Origin: Nonomuraea candida
GTDB taxonomy: Bacteria; Actinomycetota; Actinomycetes; Streptosporangiales; Streptosporangiaceae
Length of the DNA stretch: 64,000 nt
Direction: 5' to 3'
Assembly: GCF_000725485.1 (NCBI RefSeq)
Contig: NZ_JOAG01000027.1
Location: 62,001 to 126,000 of the forward strand
Every line of letters begins with the position of its first letter. The first letter of the stretch is position 1. The notes beneath the pieces were generated by a model. It saw only the letters and a program-made list of their open reading frames with translations. It was not told the DNA's origin and made no database searches. This document shows positions 25,385 to 34,954 of the stretch, in pieces. Position numbers and translations under genes: made by a program.

Positions 25385-27148
25385 TTACAGGTATTGGCCG
25401 GTGTTGGCGACGGTGTCGATGGACCGGCCGGCTTCGGTGCCCTGCTTGCCGGAGACCAGCGTGCGGATGTAGACGATCCGCTCGCCCTTCTTGCCGGAGA
25501 TGCGGGCCCAGTCGTCGGGGTTGGTGGTGTTGGGCAGGTCCTCGTTCTCGGAGAACTCGTCCACGCAGGCCGTGAGCAGGTGTTGCACCCGCAGGCCCTT
25601 CTGGCCGCTTTCGAGGAACTGCTTGATGGCCATCTTCTTGCCCCGGTCGACGATGTTCTGGATCATCGCGCCGGAGTTGAAGTCCTTGAAGTAGAGGACT
25701 TCCTTGTCACCGTTGGCGTAGGTGACCTCGAGGAAGCGGTTCTCTTCGCTCTCGGTGTACATCCGCTCGACGACGCTCTGGATCATCCCCTGGATGGTGG
25801 CCTCGCGGGAGCCGGAGTGCTCCGCCAGGTCGTCGGGGTGCAGGGGCAGATCGGGGACGAGGTACTTCGAGAAGATGTCCTTGGCCGCCTCGGCGTCCGG
25901 CCGCTCGATCTTGATCTTGACGTCCAGGCGGCCGGGCCGCAGGATCGCCGGGTCGATCATGTCCTCGCGGTTGGAGGCGCCGATGACGATGACGTTCTCC
26001 AGGCCCTCGACGCCGTCGATCTCCGACAGCAGCTGAGGGACGATGGTGTTCTCCACGTCGGAGGAGACGCCGGAGCCTCGGGTGCGGAAGATCGAGTCCA
26101 TCTCGTCGAAGAACACGATCACCGGGGTGCCCTCGGAGGCCTTCTCGCGGGCCCGCTGGAAGACCAGGCGGATGTGCCGCTCGGTCTCACCGACGTACTT
26201 GTTGAGCAGCTCCGGGCCCTTGATGTTGAGGAAGAAGCTCTTGCCGGACTGGCCGGTCTTCTCCGCGACCTGCTTGGCCAGGGAGTTGGCGACGGCCTTG
26301 GCGATGAGCGTCTTGCCGCATCCGGGCGGGCCGTACAGCAGCACGCCCTTGGGGGGACGGAGCTTGTGCTCGCGGAACAGGTCGGCGTGCAGGTAGGGCA
26401 GCTCGATGGCGTCCCTGATCTGCTCGATCTGCCGCATGAGGCCGCCGATCTCCTCGTAGGAGATGTCGGGGACCTCTTCGAGCACCAGCTCTTCGACTTC
26501 GGACTTGGGTATGCGCTCGTAGACGTAGCCGGAACGAGGTTCGAGCAGCAGCGAGTCGCCGGCCCTGATGGGCTGGCCGACCAGCGACTCGGCCAGCCGC
26601 ACGACGCGCTCCTCGTCGGCGTGCGAGATGACCAGGGCTCGCTTGCCCTCGTCGAGCAGTTCTTTGAGCATCACGATCTCGCCGACCTCTTCGTAGCCGA
26701 GGGCTTCGACCACGTTGAGCGCCTCGTTGAGCATGACCTCCTGGCCACGCCGCAGCGAGTCGACGTCGACGGCCGGGCTGACGTTCACGCGGAGCTTGCG
26801 CCCTCCGGTGAACACCTCGATCGTGCCGTCTTCTCTGGCCTCGAGGAAGGTGCCGAAGCCGGATGGCGGCTGCGCCAGCCGGTCGACCTCCTCCTTGAGG
26901 GCGACGATCTGGTCCCTGGCCTCCTTGAGGGTTGCCACCAGGCGTTCGTTCTGGCCTGTCACGGCCGCGAGATTCGCCTGTGCCTCATGGAGACGCTCTT
27001 CGAGGACTCTGGCCTGACGGGGTGACTCGGCCAGCTTCCGCCTCAGCGCGGTGATCTCCTCCTGGAGGAAGGAGACCTGTGTTGAAAGATCAGCGACCTC
27101 CCGTTCGCGCTGCGCGGCTCGAGCCTCAGCATCATCGCGAGCTGCCAC
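25385..27148 (-). CDS. mpa: Proteasome-associated AAA+ ATPase (Mpa/ARC)
   Basis: Hexameric unfoldase that captures pupylated proteins by its coiled coil and threads them into the 20S proteasome. 587 residues: N-terminal coiled coil (about 5-95) for Pup binding, OB domains, AAA module with Walker A 'GPPGCGKT', Walker B '[10 protein letters not shown]' and '[17 protein letters not shown]', and the C-terminal GQYL that docks into PrcA pockets. The GTG at 27148 has a near-perfect AAGGAGGTGA 6 bp upstream. Follows trmI on the same strand. Confidence 0.98.
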   Translation of the reverse strand: MAARDDAEARAAQREREVADLSTQVSFLQEEITALRRKLAESPRQARVLEERLHEAQANLAAVTGQNERLVATLKEARDQIVALKEEVDRLAQPPSGFGTFLEAREDGTIEVFTGGRKLRVNVSPAVDVDSLRRGQEVMLNEALNVVEALGYEEVGEIVMLKELLDEGKRALVISHADEERVVRLAESLVGQPIRAGDSLLLEPRSGYVYERIPKSEVEELVLEEVPDISYEEIGGLMRQIEQIRDAIELPYLHADLFREHKLRPPKGVLLYGPPGCGKTLIAKAVANSLAKQVAEKTGQSGKSFFLNIKGPELLNKYVGETERHIRLVFQRAREKASEGTPVIVFFDEMDSIFRTRGSGVSSDVENTIVPQLLSEIDGVEGLENVIVIGASNREDMIDPAILRPGRLDVKIKIERPDAEAAKDIFSKYLVPDLPLHPDDLAEHSGSREATIQGMIQSVVERMYTESEENRFLEVTYANGDKEVLYFKDFNSGAMIQNIVDRGKKMAIKQFLESGQKGLRVQHLLTACVDEFSENEDLPNTTNPDDWARISGKKGERIVYIRTLVSGKQGTEAGRSIDTVANTGQYL

Positions 27149-27352
27149 GCCCCGTCACCTCCTTCCCAGTCGAGGGCGACTACTTAGGACCTTACCTATC
27201 TCGGGCCCCTCCGTAACCTGGCCGGGCAGTGTTCGTAGAGTGACATTCAGTATTCGTTGAATAATCCCCAATAGTGCGTTTAATACTCCCAGCATATGAA
27301 CACGGCGGTCTGTTCCCGTGTCACGCACCAACGCACCCTCGTGGCCAAATTG
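27149..27352 (-). promoter_or_regulatory. AT-richer spacer between trmI and mpa, likely mpa promoter region
   Basis: About 200 bp with clearly lower GC than its surroundings (for example 27240-27300). It contains ATTCA...TGAAT near 27244 and ACACGG/CCGTGT arms at 27300-27305 and 27316-27321. A promoter for mpa is expected here. I cannot fix a -10/-35 with confidence. Confidence 0.4.
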
Positions 27353-28204
27353 TCATAGTTCTTCAGTCGTCCCCTTCGGTCGTCGGCGGCGCGGCGGCGG
27401 GGTCACGCCGTCGGCCATGCGCCGGGCGGTGACGAGGAACCCGGTGTGGCCGATCATCCGGTGATCGGGCCGCACGGCGAGCCCTTCGACATGCCAGTCG
27501 CGAACCAGGGTCTCCCACGCCTGCGGCTCGGTGAAACACCCGTGATCGCGAATGGCCTCGACGGTCTTGGACATCTGCGTGGTCGTGGCCACGTAGCAGC
27601 AGATCACGCCGCCGGGCGTGAGCGCCTTGGCGGCGGCGTCGACGCACTCCCACGGGGCGAGCATGTCGAGGATGACGCGGTCGACGTCGGTTTCGTCGAT
27701 CGAGGCGACCAGGTCGCCGACGACCAGGCGCCAGTTGTCTTCCATGGGCCCGCCGTAGAACTTCTCGACGTTCTTGCGGGCCACGTCGGCGAAGTCCTCG
27801 CGCCGCTCGTAGGAGGTGACGTGCCCCTCGGGGCCGACGGCGCGCAGCAGGAAGCAGGTCAGCGCGCCGGAGCCGACGCCGGCCTCGATGACGCGGGCGC
27901 CGGGGAAGATGTCGGCCATGCCGACGATCATCGAGGCGTCCTTGGGGTAGATGACGGCCGCGCCGCGCGGCATCGCGAGGGTGTAGTCCTGGAGGAGGTG
28001 GCGGAAGGCGAGGTACTGGGTGCCGCCGGAGGAGCGCACGACGGAGCCTTCAGGCTGCCCGATCAGGTCGCTGTGGGGGATGGCGCCCTTGTGGGTGTGG
28101 AAGACGCCGTCCTCCTTGAGCGTGATCGTGTGGCGCTTGTTCTTGGGGTCGGTGAGCTGCACCTGATCCCCTGCCTGAAATGGCCCATGCCTGCGGAAAC
28201 CCAT
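27353..28204 (-). CDS. trmI: tRNA (adenine(58)-N1)-methyltransferase TrmI
   Basis: SAM-dependent enzyme making m1A58 in the tRNA T-loop. 283 residues: N-terminal beta domain ('GPFQAGDQVQLTDPKNKRHT'), then a Rossmann methyltransferase with 'ARVIEAGVGSGALTCFLLRAVG' (motif I, quoted in part), 'YERREDFADVARKNV' and 'VILDMLAPWECV'. The C-terminal tail is basic (PPPRRRRPKG). The trmI-mpa arrangement is standard in actinobacteria. Confidence 0.95.
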   Translation of the reverse strand: MGFRRHGPFQAGDQVQLTDPKNKRHTITLKEDGVFHTHKGAIPHSDLIGQPEGSVVRSSGGTQYLAFRHLLQDYTLAMPRGAAVIYPKDASMIVGMADIFPGARVIEAGVGSGALTCFLLRAVGPEGHVTSYERREDFADVARKNVEKFYGGPMEDNWRLVVGDLVASIDETDVDRVILDMLAPWECVDAAAKALTPGGVICCYVATTTQMSKTVEAIRDHGCFTEPQAWETLVRDWHVEGLAVRPDHRMIGHTGFLVTARRMADGVTPPPRRRRPKGTTEEL

Positions 28205-28259
28205 GGCGGCAAGGGTATAGGGCTTTTGAGCGCGTCCGGACGCGCGATATCTATGGGGG

Positions 28260-29351
28260 ATGCTCCCGCGTGACGTGATCTTGACCGGTTCCCTGATCCT
28301 GCGGCCCCTGGCGAAGGAGGACGCCGAGGCGATCGTGGCGATGTGCGGCGATCCGGTGACGGCCCGGTTCTTCCCCGCGCTGCCTCACCCGTACGAGCAT
28401 GACCATGCCCTCGCCTACCTGGACAGGGCCGGGCGGCGGTGGGAGGCAGGCGGGGCGCAGTTCGCGATCGTCGAGGACGGGCGGCCCTGCGGCCTGCTGT
28501 GGGTCTCGCCTCCCGACGCCTGGAACGTGGTGAGCGTGGGCTACATCGTGGCGCCGTGGGCGCGCGGCAGGGGCGTGGCGGCGACGGCGGCGCGGGGGGT
28601 GACGGACTGGCTGTTCGACCACGGGCTGCGCAGGGTCGAGCTGCAGGCCGAGGTGGAGAACGTGGCGAGCCTGCGGGTGGCGTACAAGGCGGGCTTTCGC
28701 GAGGAGGGGCGCAGGCGGGAGGCCAGGCGGCTGCGGGACGGGCGCTGGGCCGACTACGTGCTGTTCGCCAGGCTGCGGGGCGAGGGGACGCCGGCGGAGG
28801 AGCCCTACCTGCCGTTCTTCGCCGGCGGCGAGCTGGGCGACGGCGTGGTGCGGCTGGTGCCGATGGCGCCGGAGGACGCCGGCGACTACCACCGGATGAT
28901 GGCCGAGCCGAGCGTGGCGGCGTACTCGCTGACGCCGCCGGCCACGCTGGAGGACGACGAGCGGCGCTGCCGCTACACCGGCTACTGGTGGGCCTCGGGG
29001 CAGCGGGTGGAGCTGGCGATCAGGGACGCGGCCTCGGGGGCGTTCGCTGGGCACGTGCAGCTCATGCAGGTGACGCCGGTGCTGGGGCAGGCGATGATCG
29101 GCTACTCGCTGCTGCCGGCCTTCCGCGGCAGGGGGTTCATGACGCGGGCGGTGCGACTGCTGGTGGGGTGGGCGTTCGCGAACACGAGCCTGCACCGGAT
29201 CGTGGCCGGCACCGACGCGGGCAACACCGCCTCGCACGCGGTGCTGGAGCGGGCGGGGTTCCGCAGGGAGGGCGTGCAGCGGGAGCTGTTCCCGCGGCCG
29301 GACGGCACGCGCTCCGACGACGTGCAGTGGGCGCTGCTGCGCCCGGCCTGA
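28260..29351 (+). CDS. Tandem GNAT-family N-acetyltransferase
   Basis: A 363-residue protein made of two RimJ/RimL-type GNAT domains (about 5-175 and 190-362). The acetyl-CoA loops are 'VAPWARGRGVAATAAR' in domain 1 and 'LPAFRGRGFMTRAVR' in domain 2, each followed by 'N-x-ASLRVAYKAGF' or 'NTASHAVLERAGF'. Both look functional. Likely acetylates an amine or protein N-terminus; substrate unknown. Divergent from trmI. Confidence 0.9.
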   Translation: MLPRDVILTGSLILRPLAKEDAEAIVAMCGDPVTARFFPALPHPYEHDHALAYLDRAGRRWEAGGAQFAIVEDGRPCGLLWVSPPDAWNVVSVGYIVAPWARGRGVAATAARGVTDWLFDHGLRRVELQAEVENVASLRVAYKAGFREEGRRREARRLRDGRWADYVLFARLRGEGTPAEEPYLPFFAGGELGDGVVRLVPMAPEDAGDYHRMMAEPSVAAYSLTPPATLEDDERRCRYTGYWWASGQRVELAIRDAASGAFAGHVQLMQVTPVLGQAMIGYSLLPAFRGRGFMTRAVRLLVGWAFANTSLHRIVAGTDAGNTASHAVLERAGFRREGVQRELFPRPDGTRSDDVQWALLRPA

Positions 29352-29440
29352 GACGGTACGGGCGGTGAGCGGTGCTGCGCCCGGCCCGAGACGGTACGGG
29401 CGGTGAGCGCCACTGAGCCCGGTCCGAGACGGTACGGGCG
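29350..29440. repeat. 38-bp tandem repeat after the GNAT gene
   Basis: GAGACGGTACGGGCGG starts at 29350, 29388 and 29426, an exact 38-bp period. The first copy overlaps the stop codon of the GNAT gene. Non-coding. Confidence 0.85.
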
Positions 29441-29606
29441 GGCGCGGCGGGGGTCAGGAGGCTGCCCGAAATTGGCAAAAATCCTGATTTCCTGTTGAGG
29501 GCTAGTCAAGGGCCGCGTCGGGGGCGATAGTCAGGGCACCCGCAGGCGAGCTTCGCGCGATCGGGCTGCGCGATCTCGCGCCCTCCGCTCCGAGGGGATC
29601 ACCGCG

Positions 29607-30110
29607 ATGCCATACAACCGTGTCGATGTCGCCATGCGTGAACTTCTCGCTTCGTTCTCCTGCCTGGAGGCCGTGGGCCTGACCGACCGGCTGGCGCGTA
29701 CCGCCGCCGCCGTCGCGGGCACCGGCTACGCGGGGTTCGTGCGCGTCGATCCGCTGCGCCAGGAGGCGGTCCCGGTCCACGTGCACGCCCCGCCGGGCGA
29801 CCCGCTGCGCCTGCGCCGGTGGCTGGCCGAGTCGGGGGTGCTGAAGGAACTGGCCGCCTCCTCGGCGACGGTGCGGCTGGCCCGGGACGCCTCGGTGGGC
29901 GAGCCGGGGTTCCTGGCGGCGCCCGTGCCGGCGGCGGTCTGGGACCAGACGTTCGTCTGGGTCGCGGGGCGGGCGTTCTGCGACGGCGACGAGCATCTGC
30001 TCGGCCGCTTCGCCACGGCGGCGGGGCGGGCGCTGGAGGCGGCGAACGGGCTGGAGGCGGCGGTGCGCCTGTTACGTGGCGTACGGGCTTTCCGACCGGC
30101 CTCGCCCTGA
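29607..30110 (+). CDS. Single-domain GAF-like protein
   Basis: A 167-residue soluble protein resembling the GAF sensor domain of actinobacterial histidine kinases or anti-terminator regulators, but with no output domain. The fold signature is 'LTDRLARTAAAVAGTGYAGFVRV', then 'LAAPVPAAVWDQTFVWVAGRAF' and a final helix 'DEHLLGRFATAAGRALEAAN'. One Cys near the N-terminus ('SFSCLEAVGL') and one late ('AFCDGDEH'). Flanked by a repeat and a long non-coding stretch. Ligand unknown. Confidence 0.6.
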   Translation: MPYNRVDVAMRELLASFSCLEAVGLTDRLARTAAAVAGTGYAGFVRVDPLRQEAVPVHVHAPPGDPLRLRRWLAESGVLKELAASSATVRLARDASVGEPGFLAAPVPAAVWDQTFVWVAGRAFCDGDEHLLGRFATAAGRALEAANGLEAAVRLLRGVRAFRPASP

Positions 30111-30138
30111 TCCGGCGCTTTCGAGGCGGGCCGGATCA
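30108..30138 (+). terminator. Terminator hairpin at the GAF gene stop
   Basis: Perfect arms TGATCCGGC (30108-30116, including the stop codon) and GCCGGATCA (30130-30138), 13-nt loop. No T-run. Confidence 0.55.
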
Positions 30139-30887
30139 CGGGAATGGGACGTCCGGACCGGGGGCGGATTTCACGGCTCGGCTGCTTCGTGGCCGGGTTC
30201 TCCGCCGCCCTTTCCGGCAGGGATTCGCCATTCATCGAATGGCGGGCGACATTCTCGGCATTCCACAACAGGGGGGTAATACGGCCTCCGCCGCCCGCCC
30301 GCGGCTCTCCTCTCCCCCGCCGCCCGCCGGCCCCCGCGAGCGGCGGGCCAGGCTCCCCGGAGCCCGTCCCCGCTTGCCGATCCGGCCCGGTGGCGGCCGT
30401 CCCAGCCGTGGCCTGCCTGCACGGATGCGCTCTCACGGACAGCCCGCCCCTGGAACGCGCTCGTGGAACATCCGCCCCCCCGGACGGCCCTCGGGCCACA
30501 CGACCAGGCACCCTTCTGACGGATATGCCACCTTTTCGACTAGATGGGTGATGAGCCGGGAAAACGACCGACAATTTCCACGCATTCATCACCTAACTAC
30601 CCCTAATGGGCATATGCCTGCCCTTTTCCGTGCGCGACGGGACGATCTAACGCACTCACCACGAGCCCGTCAGGTTCCGGGCTGAACTAGGCGGTACCAG
30701 GCAGAACCGGGCGGGCCAGCCGGGCCGGCGGGGCAGCGTGGCCGCTCCAGGCGGGCCCGGGCAGGCCCAGGCGGAGGTGTGGGCGGTGCCGGGACCCAGG
30801 CGAGGCCGGGCTGCGGGTCCATGCGGCGCCGCGCAGGACCAGGCAGGGAGGGGCGGGGCGGGGCCGGTGGGAGTAGCGTGGCCGGGC
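30139..30887. other. 0.75-kb stretch without a recognisable gene, with two inverted repeats
   Basis: All open frames here look like GC-driven shadows (Arg/Pro/Ala-rich, no family). CGCCATTC/GAATGGCG (30226-30233, 30237-30244) is a perfect 8-bp stem with a 3-nt loop. TAGATGGGTGATGA (30541-30554) and TCATCACCTAACTA (30586-30599) match as inverted repeats at 12 of 14 positions with a 31-nt loop, in an AT-rich island (30520-30650) that also holds GCATATGC. Possible regulatory RNA or promoter region for the reductase gene. Confidence 0.45.
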
Positions 30888-31724
30888 GTGAAGGTGCTCA
30901 TCGTGGGTGGGAGCGGGTTCCTGGGCGGCGAGCTCGTACGGCTGTGCGCGGCGGCGGGCCACGAGGTGGGCGCGACCTACCTGACCCGCCCCGGCGAACC
31001 CGGCGCGGCGCGGTGGCTGCGGCTGGACGTGCGCGGGCGTGAGGAGGTGGCCGCCGTGCTCGGCGCGTTCGGGCCGGAGGTGACGATCAACGCCGCGTAC
31101 CGGCAGGCCGGCTGGGCCGCCACCGCCGACGGCGCCGCGCACGTGGCCCTGGCCGTCGCGCGGCTGGGCGGGCGGCTGGTGCAGGTGTCCAGCGACGCCG
31201 TCTTCTCCGGGGCCGCGGCTGGCTACGGCGAGACGTGCGCGCCGGATCCGGTGAGTCCGTACGGCGCGGCCAAGGCGGCGGCCGAGACCGTCGCGCGGGC
31301 CGTGCTGCCGGACGCCGCGGTCGTCAGGACGTCGCTGATCGTCGGGCACGGCCGGTCGGCTCACGAGGAGCTGGTGCGCTCGCTGGCCTCGGGGGACCGC
31401 GCGGGGGTGCTGTTCACCGATGACGTGCGCTGCCCCGTGCACGTCTCCGACCTGGCGGCGGCGCTGCTGGAGGTGGCGGCGCGGGGGTTGCCGGGGGTGC
31501 TGCACGCGGCCGGCGCGGACGCGGTGAGCCGCTACGAGCTGGGCCTGCTCATCGCCCGCCACCACGGCCTCGACGAGACCCGCCTGCGACCGGGGAGCCG
31601 CGCCGCCGCCCGGGTGCCGGGGCCGCTGGAGGTGCGCCTGGACTGCTCGGCGACCCAGCGGCGGCTGCACACCCGCCTGCGCGGCGCCCGCGAGTTCCTC
31701 CGGCCTTCCGCGACCGGCCGCTGA
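30888..31724 (+). CDS. RmlD-like NAD(P)-dependent sugar-nucleotide reductase/epimerase
   Basis: Extended short-chain dehydrogenase of 278 residues from a GTG. 'VLIVGGSGFLGGELV' is the GxxGxxG nucleotide loop, 'VQVSSDAVFSG' precedes the active site, 'SPYGAAKAAAE' is the YxxxK motif, and 'VRCPVHVSDLAAALLE' is typical of dTDP-4-dehydrorhamnose reductase (RmlD). No other dTDP-rhamnose genes are near, so rhamnose synthesis is not proven. Convergent with the FHA gene across a strong terminator. Confidence 0.83.
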   Translation: MKVLIVGGSGFLGGELVRLCAAAGHEVGATYLTRPGEPGAARWLRLDVRGREEVAAVLGAFGPEVTINAAYRQAGWAATADGAAHVALAVARLGGRLVQVSSDAVFSGAAAGYGETCAPDPVSPYGAAKAAAETVARAVLPDAAVVRTSLIVGHGRSAHEELVRSLASGDRAGVLFTDDVRCPVHVSDLAAALLEVAARGLPGVLHAAGADAVSRYELGLLIARHHGLDETRLRPGSRAAARVPGPLEVRLDCSATQRRLHTRLRGAREFLRPSATGR

Positions 31725-31737
31725 CCGCCCCGCCGTG

Positions 31738-31786
31738 TCCGGGAGGGGCCGCATCCGGGAGGGGCCGCGTCCGGGAGGGCGGGAAA
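31738..31786. repeat. 16-bp tandem repeat, three units
   Basis: TCCGGGAGGGGCCGC recurs at 31738, 31754 and 31770 between the reductase stop and the bidirectional terminator. Non-coding. Confidence 0.7.
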
Positions 31787-31793
31787 GCGCGGA

Positions 31794-31830
31794 CGCCCGC
31801 GCCCCCGGAGCGGTGCCGGGGGCGCGGGCG
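31794..31830. terminator. Bidirectional terminator between the reductase and FHA genes
   Basis: Perfect arms of 14-15 bp: GCCCGCGCCCCCGG (31795-31808) and CCGGGGGCGCGGGC (31816-31829), loop AGCGGTG. It lies between two convergent genes. Confidence 0.75.
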
Positions 31831-31843
31831 GTGGCCGGGGGTG

Positions 31844-33358
31844 CTAGCCCCGGTGCGCCTCGAAGCGGAGCGTGCGGGAGACGCCCACGCGCACCGTGGT
31901 GCCGGGGGCGATCGTCACGGGCTCGTTGGGCGGGATGTCGTAGAAGTTGGGGTCGCCGGGCGGCTGGATCTGGGTGCCGTTGACCGAGCCCAGGTCCACC
32001 AGGTTGACGTCCCATCCGTCGAGCGCCACCCGCAGGTGCCTGCGCGAGACCGATCCGTCGGGGCTGGTCACCTTGGCGGGCCTGGCGGTGCCGCCGGCCA
32101 CCTCGGGCGCCCGCTCCGGGTCGCGGCCCAGCAGGTAGTCGCTCTCCAGGGGCAGCGCCGTGCCGTCGTCGAGGACGAGGACGCCGAGCGAGGGGCGCGG
32201 GCCCTTGTAGGGGACGAGGGTGCGCTGCACCAGGGCGATGCCGCAGACCGCGCAGTAGGGCACGCGGGGGTCGTTGAAGTGGTCGTTCTTGCAGTCGACG
32301 CCGTAGACGAGCGGCCGGTCGCCGTGGTCGCCCTGCTGCTCCTGCTGCGGCGGCCCGGGGTGGTCGAACTGGTCGGGCGGGCCGAGCACGGGCGGCGCGG
32401 GCTGGTCGTAGGGGTCGGGCGGGCCCAGGTGCTGCTGGGCCGGTTGCTCGGCGAGGCCGTTGCCGGCGGGCTGCGGCTCGTCGTAGGAGGAGTAGTGCTG
32501 CTCGGGCAGGTGCGGGGGCTCCTGCGCGGGCTGGTAGGGGCCCTCCTGGTAAGGGGATTCCTGGTAGCCGGATTCGTGGTAGGGGGAGTCCTGGTAAGGG
32601 GAATCCTGCGGCGGGTGGTAGGGGGGCGGCTCCGGCGGGGTGTGGTAGGAGGGCGCCTCGGCGGGGGGCGCGGGCTGGGGGCCGGAGGGCGGGCCCGGCA
32701 CGATCGGCGGCTGGTCGGGCATCGGGTAGGGGGGACGCTCGACGGACTGCTGCGCGGGCGGCGGGGCCGGCTGCTGGGCCGGCTGCTGGGCGGGCGGCTG
32801 GATGAGGTCGGGCTCCAGGTGGACGCCCGTGGCCGGCATCTCGCTCGTCAGCGGCCGGGAAGGGGCCGGCGCGGGGGCCGCGGGCCGGTCGGTGAAGTCG
32901 CCGGCCAGGCCGCCGCCGTGGACGACGCCGCCGTCGAAGCGGACCGCGGGGTGAGGGCTGCCGGCGCCGGGCAGGCTGAGCTCGACGCGCTCGACGGGGC
33001 CGTTGACGAGCCGGTCGGCCCAGGTGAGCGAGTCGCTGCCGGCCAGCCGGGTCTCGCCGCCGGGGGTGGCGACGGCGGCCGAGGCCGAGCCGCTGACCAG
33101 GACGGCGACGCCGCCGCCGACGGGGCCCGCGACGGCGCAGGTGACCGGGTCGCCGGCCATGTTGGCGGCCAGCACCTGGGCGGCGCGGCGGGCCAGGGCG
33201 CGGCCGTCGCCGCCGGACGCGGCCGTCTCGCGCAGCGCCTCGAGCAGGTCGTCGGCGGCGGCCTCGCCCGCGTCGCACACCAGCAGCAGCCCGCCGACGT
33301 AGGCGACCAGCCCGTCTCCAGGAAGCGGACGCACCACTCCGAAGCCTTGGTCGCTCAT
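31844..33358 (-). CDS. FHA-domain protein with proline/tyrosine-rich repeats and zinc-ribbon-like cysteines
   Basis: A 504-residue protein. The N-terminal ~150 residues are Ala/Gly-rich ('GLVAYVGGLLLVCDAGEA'), with a PP2C-like layout that I cannot confirm. Residues about 170-330 are a disordered Pro/Gln/Tyr region with SPYQES/SPYHES pentads. A 'VDCKNDHFNDPRVPYCAVCG' cysteine motif (zinc-ribbon-like) then leads into a C-terminal FHA domain ('LGRDPERAPEV', 'SRRHLRV', 'LGSVNGTQI') that binds phosphothreonine. Probably a scaffold in Ser/Thr-kinase signalling; no kinase lies adjacent. Confidence 0.85.
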   Translation of the reverse strand: MSDQGFGVVRPLPGDGLVAYVGGLLLVCDAGEAAADDLLEALRETAASGGDGRALARRAAQVLAANMAGDPVTCAVAGPVGGGVAVLVSGSASAAVATPGGETRLAGSDSLTWADRLVNGPVERVELSLPGAGSPHPAVRFDGGVVHGGGLAGDFTDRPAAPAPAPSRPLTSEMPATGVHLEPDLIQPPAQQPAQQPAPPPAQQSVERPPYPMPDQPPIVPGPPSGPQPAPPAEAPSYHTPPEPPPYHPPQDSPYQDSPYHESGYQESPYQEGPYQPAQEPPHLPEQHYSSYDEPQPAGNGLAEQPAQQHLGPPDPYDQPAPPVLGPPDQFDHPGPPQQEQQGDHGDRPLVYGVDCKNDHFNDPRVPYCAVCGIALVQRTLVPYKGPRPSLGVLVLDDGTALPLESDYLLGRDPERAPEVAGGTARPAKVTSPDGSVSRRHLRVALDGWDVNLVDLGSVNGTQIQPPGDPNFYDIPPNEPVTIAPGTTVRVGVSRTLRFEAHRG

Positions 33359-33702
33359 GCGTCCTCCCTCATGACGACCGTGCTGCGCTCATGGGTGCCC
33401 TCGCTGCGCTCGGTCACTCAACTCTCCTCCCCGGAAGCCGGCGTTGTTACGGCACCCGCACTGCCGTGCCGGCCACCAGCCATACGCATACCCAGACGAC
33501 GAGGCGGTGTCGCGGGCCCCTCGTCTCGATTCGGTGAACCGGTGGACCGCAACAAACCCCTTAACTGTGCAAGTTTGGCCAAACAGCACACTATCGGCCA
33601 GTCATGGCATCGATGAAATCGCACGGGGGGATCGGCTCCGGCCACCCGAAACTGCTGGACACGACCCTATCGAGGGGCCGCCCCTTAAACGAGTGGGACA
33701 AA
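33359..33702. other. Non-coding spacer with a 12-bp palindrome
   Basis: 344 bp between the FHA gene start and the protease gene stop. GTTTGGCCAAAC (33573-33584) is a perfect palindrome next to a TTGCAC-type element on the minus strand, so it may be the operator of the FHA gene. GCTGCGCTC occurs twice near 33381-33420. No credible ORF. Confidence 0.45.
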
Positions 33703-34839
33703 TCAGACGCCGCTGAAAACCCTGTTCACATCGGCGGTGGAGAGCACCCCGTAGATCTGCCCGCCGTGCTCGACGAGCAGGTATTCGCTGCCGGGCGCCT
33801 CGCGCATGGCCTCGATGAGCGCCTCCCCCGTCAGGTCGGCCGCGAGCACCATGCCGGGCCCGAGCGACTTGGCGACGGAGGCGACGTTGACCCAGGGGCG
33901 GCGGTGCTGCGGGGTGGCCTCGACGGCGGGCTCGCTGACGATGGCCAGCGGCTTGCCGTCGTGGTCGACGACGACGAGGGCGCCCGCCCGGCTCTCGGTG
34001 GCCTGCCGCAGCGCCTCCGACAGCGGCGTCTCCGACGTCACCGGGATCGCCCGGCGCGCCAGCGAGCGCGCGTTGACCTGCGGCATCCTGGCGCGGATCT
34101 TGGCCACCCGCAGCGACTGGCTGGCCCCCATCCAGATGAACGAGGCCAGCACCAGCGGCCAGACCAGGTCGGCGATGTCCAGCTCCCGGCCGCCGGAGAA
34201 GGCGGTGGCGATGGGCATGGCGACCAGGAAGACGGCCAGCGCCCGCCCGCCCCAGGCGGCCACGACGGTGCCGGAGCCGGGGTTCTTGGTCAGCTTCCAC
34301 ACGCCGGCGCGCAGCATCCTGCCGCCGTCGAGCGGCAGGCCCGGCAGCAGGTTGAACACGCCGACGATGAGGTTGGCCACCCACAGCTGCCAGATCAGCA
34401 CCTCGGGGATGCCGCCGTCGTTGATGAGGTAGACGTCGGCGGCCAGGCCGAGCCCGCCGAGCCCGAGCGAGAGCACCGGGCCGGCGGCGGCGACCATGAA
34501 CTCCTTGCCCGGGGTGGGCGGCTCCTTCTCGATCTCGGAGACGCCGCCGAGCAGGTAGAGGGTGATCCGGCGCACCGGCAGGCCGTAGGCCTTGGCCAGC
34601 ACGCTGTGGGCCAGCTCGTGCAGCAGCACCGACACGTACAGCAGCACCGCGAAGACGAACGCCACGGCGTAGGCGACGGCGCTGTCGAGTTCGGGCAGCA
34701 TCTGCCGCACCTGCGGCCCGAACATCATGGTGATGAAGGCCGCCACGATGAACCACGTCCAGGAGACGTAGACCGGAATGCCGAAGGGCTTGCCCATCCG
34801 AAGACCGGAGAACTCCTGCCGCGGGCTCTGCTCGCTCAC
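33703..34839 (-). CDS. Site-2 protease family (M50) zinc metallopeptidase with CBS domains
   Basis: Intramembrane protease of 378 residues. The GTG at 34839 is chosen for its AAGGAG 5 bp upstream. Six or so spans; zinc motif 'LLHELAHSVLAKAYGLP' (HExxH) and second metal motif 'NLLPGLPLDGGRML' (LDG). The C-terminal 130 residues are a CBS pair ('VTSETPLSEALRQATESRAG', 'SEYLLVEHGGQIYGVLSTADV') that may sense a nucleotide. Similar to Rv2625c-type proteins. Substrate unknown. Confidence 0.92.
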   Translation of the reverse strand: MSEQSPRQEFSGLRMGKPFGIPVYVSWTWFIVAAFITMMFGPQVRQMLPELDSAVAYAVAFVFAVLLYVSVLLHELAHSVLAKAYGLPVRRITLYLLGGVSEIEKEPPTPGKEFMVAAAGPVLSLGLGGLGLAADVYLINDGGIPEVLIWQLWVANLIVGVFNLLPGLPLDGGRMLRAGVWKLTKNPGSGTVVAAWGGRALAVFLVAMPIATAFSGGRELDIADLVWPLVLASFIWMGASQSLRVAKIRARMPQVNARSLARRAIPVTSETPLSEALRQATESRAGALVVVDHDGKPLAIVSEPAVEATPQHRRPWVNVASVAKSLGPGMVLAADLTGEALIEAMREAPGSEYLLVEHGGQIYGVLSTADVNRVFSGV

Positions 34840-34954
34840 CGTACTCCTTGTACGTCCATTACGTGCTGTTGCTGCCTTGATGCTACGCGCCGGATCACGT
34901 GATCCTCGTCCCGCGGGCGTTATTCTGTCGGGAGCTTGACCTAGAGTGCGGTGC

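Noticed and set aside
25385..27148. FtsH or another AAA protease
   Set aside because: There is no membrane span or zinc protease domain; the coiled coil, OB domains and GQYL end identify Mpa/ARC.
30888..31724. RmlD as part of the heptose cluster (for example an HldD epimerase)
   Set aside because: It is 24 kb away, and its motifs fit RmlD-type reductases rather than the HldD family.
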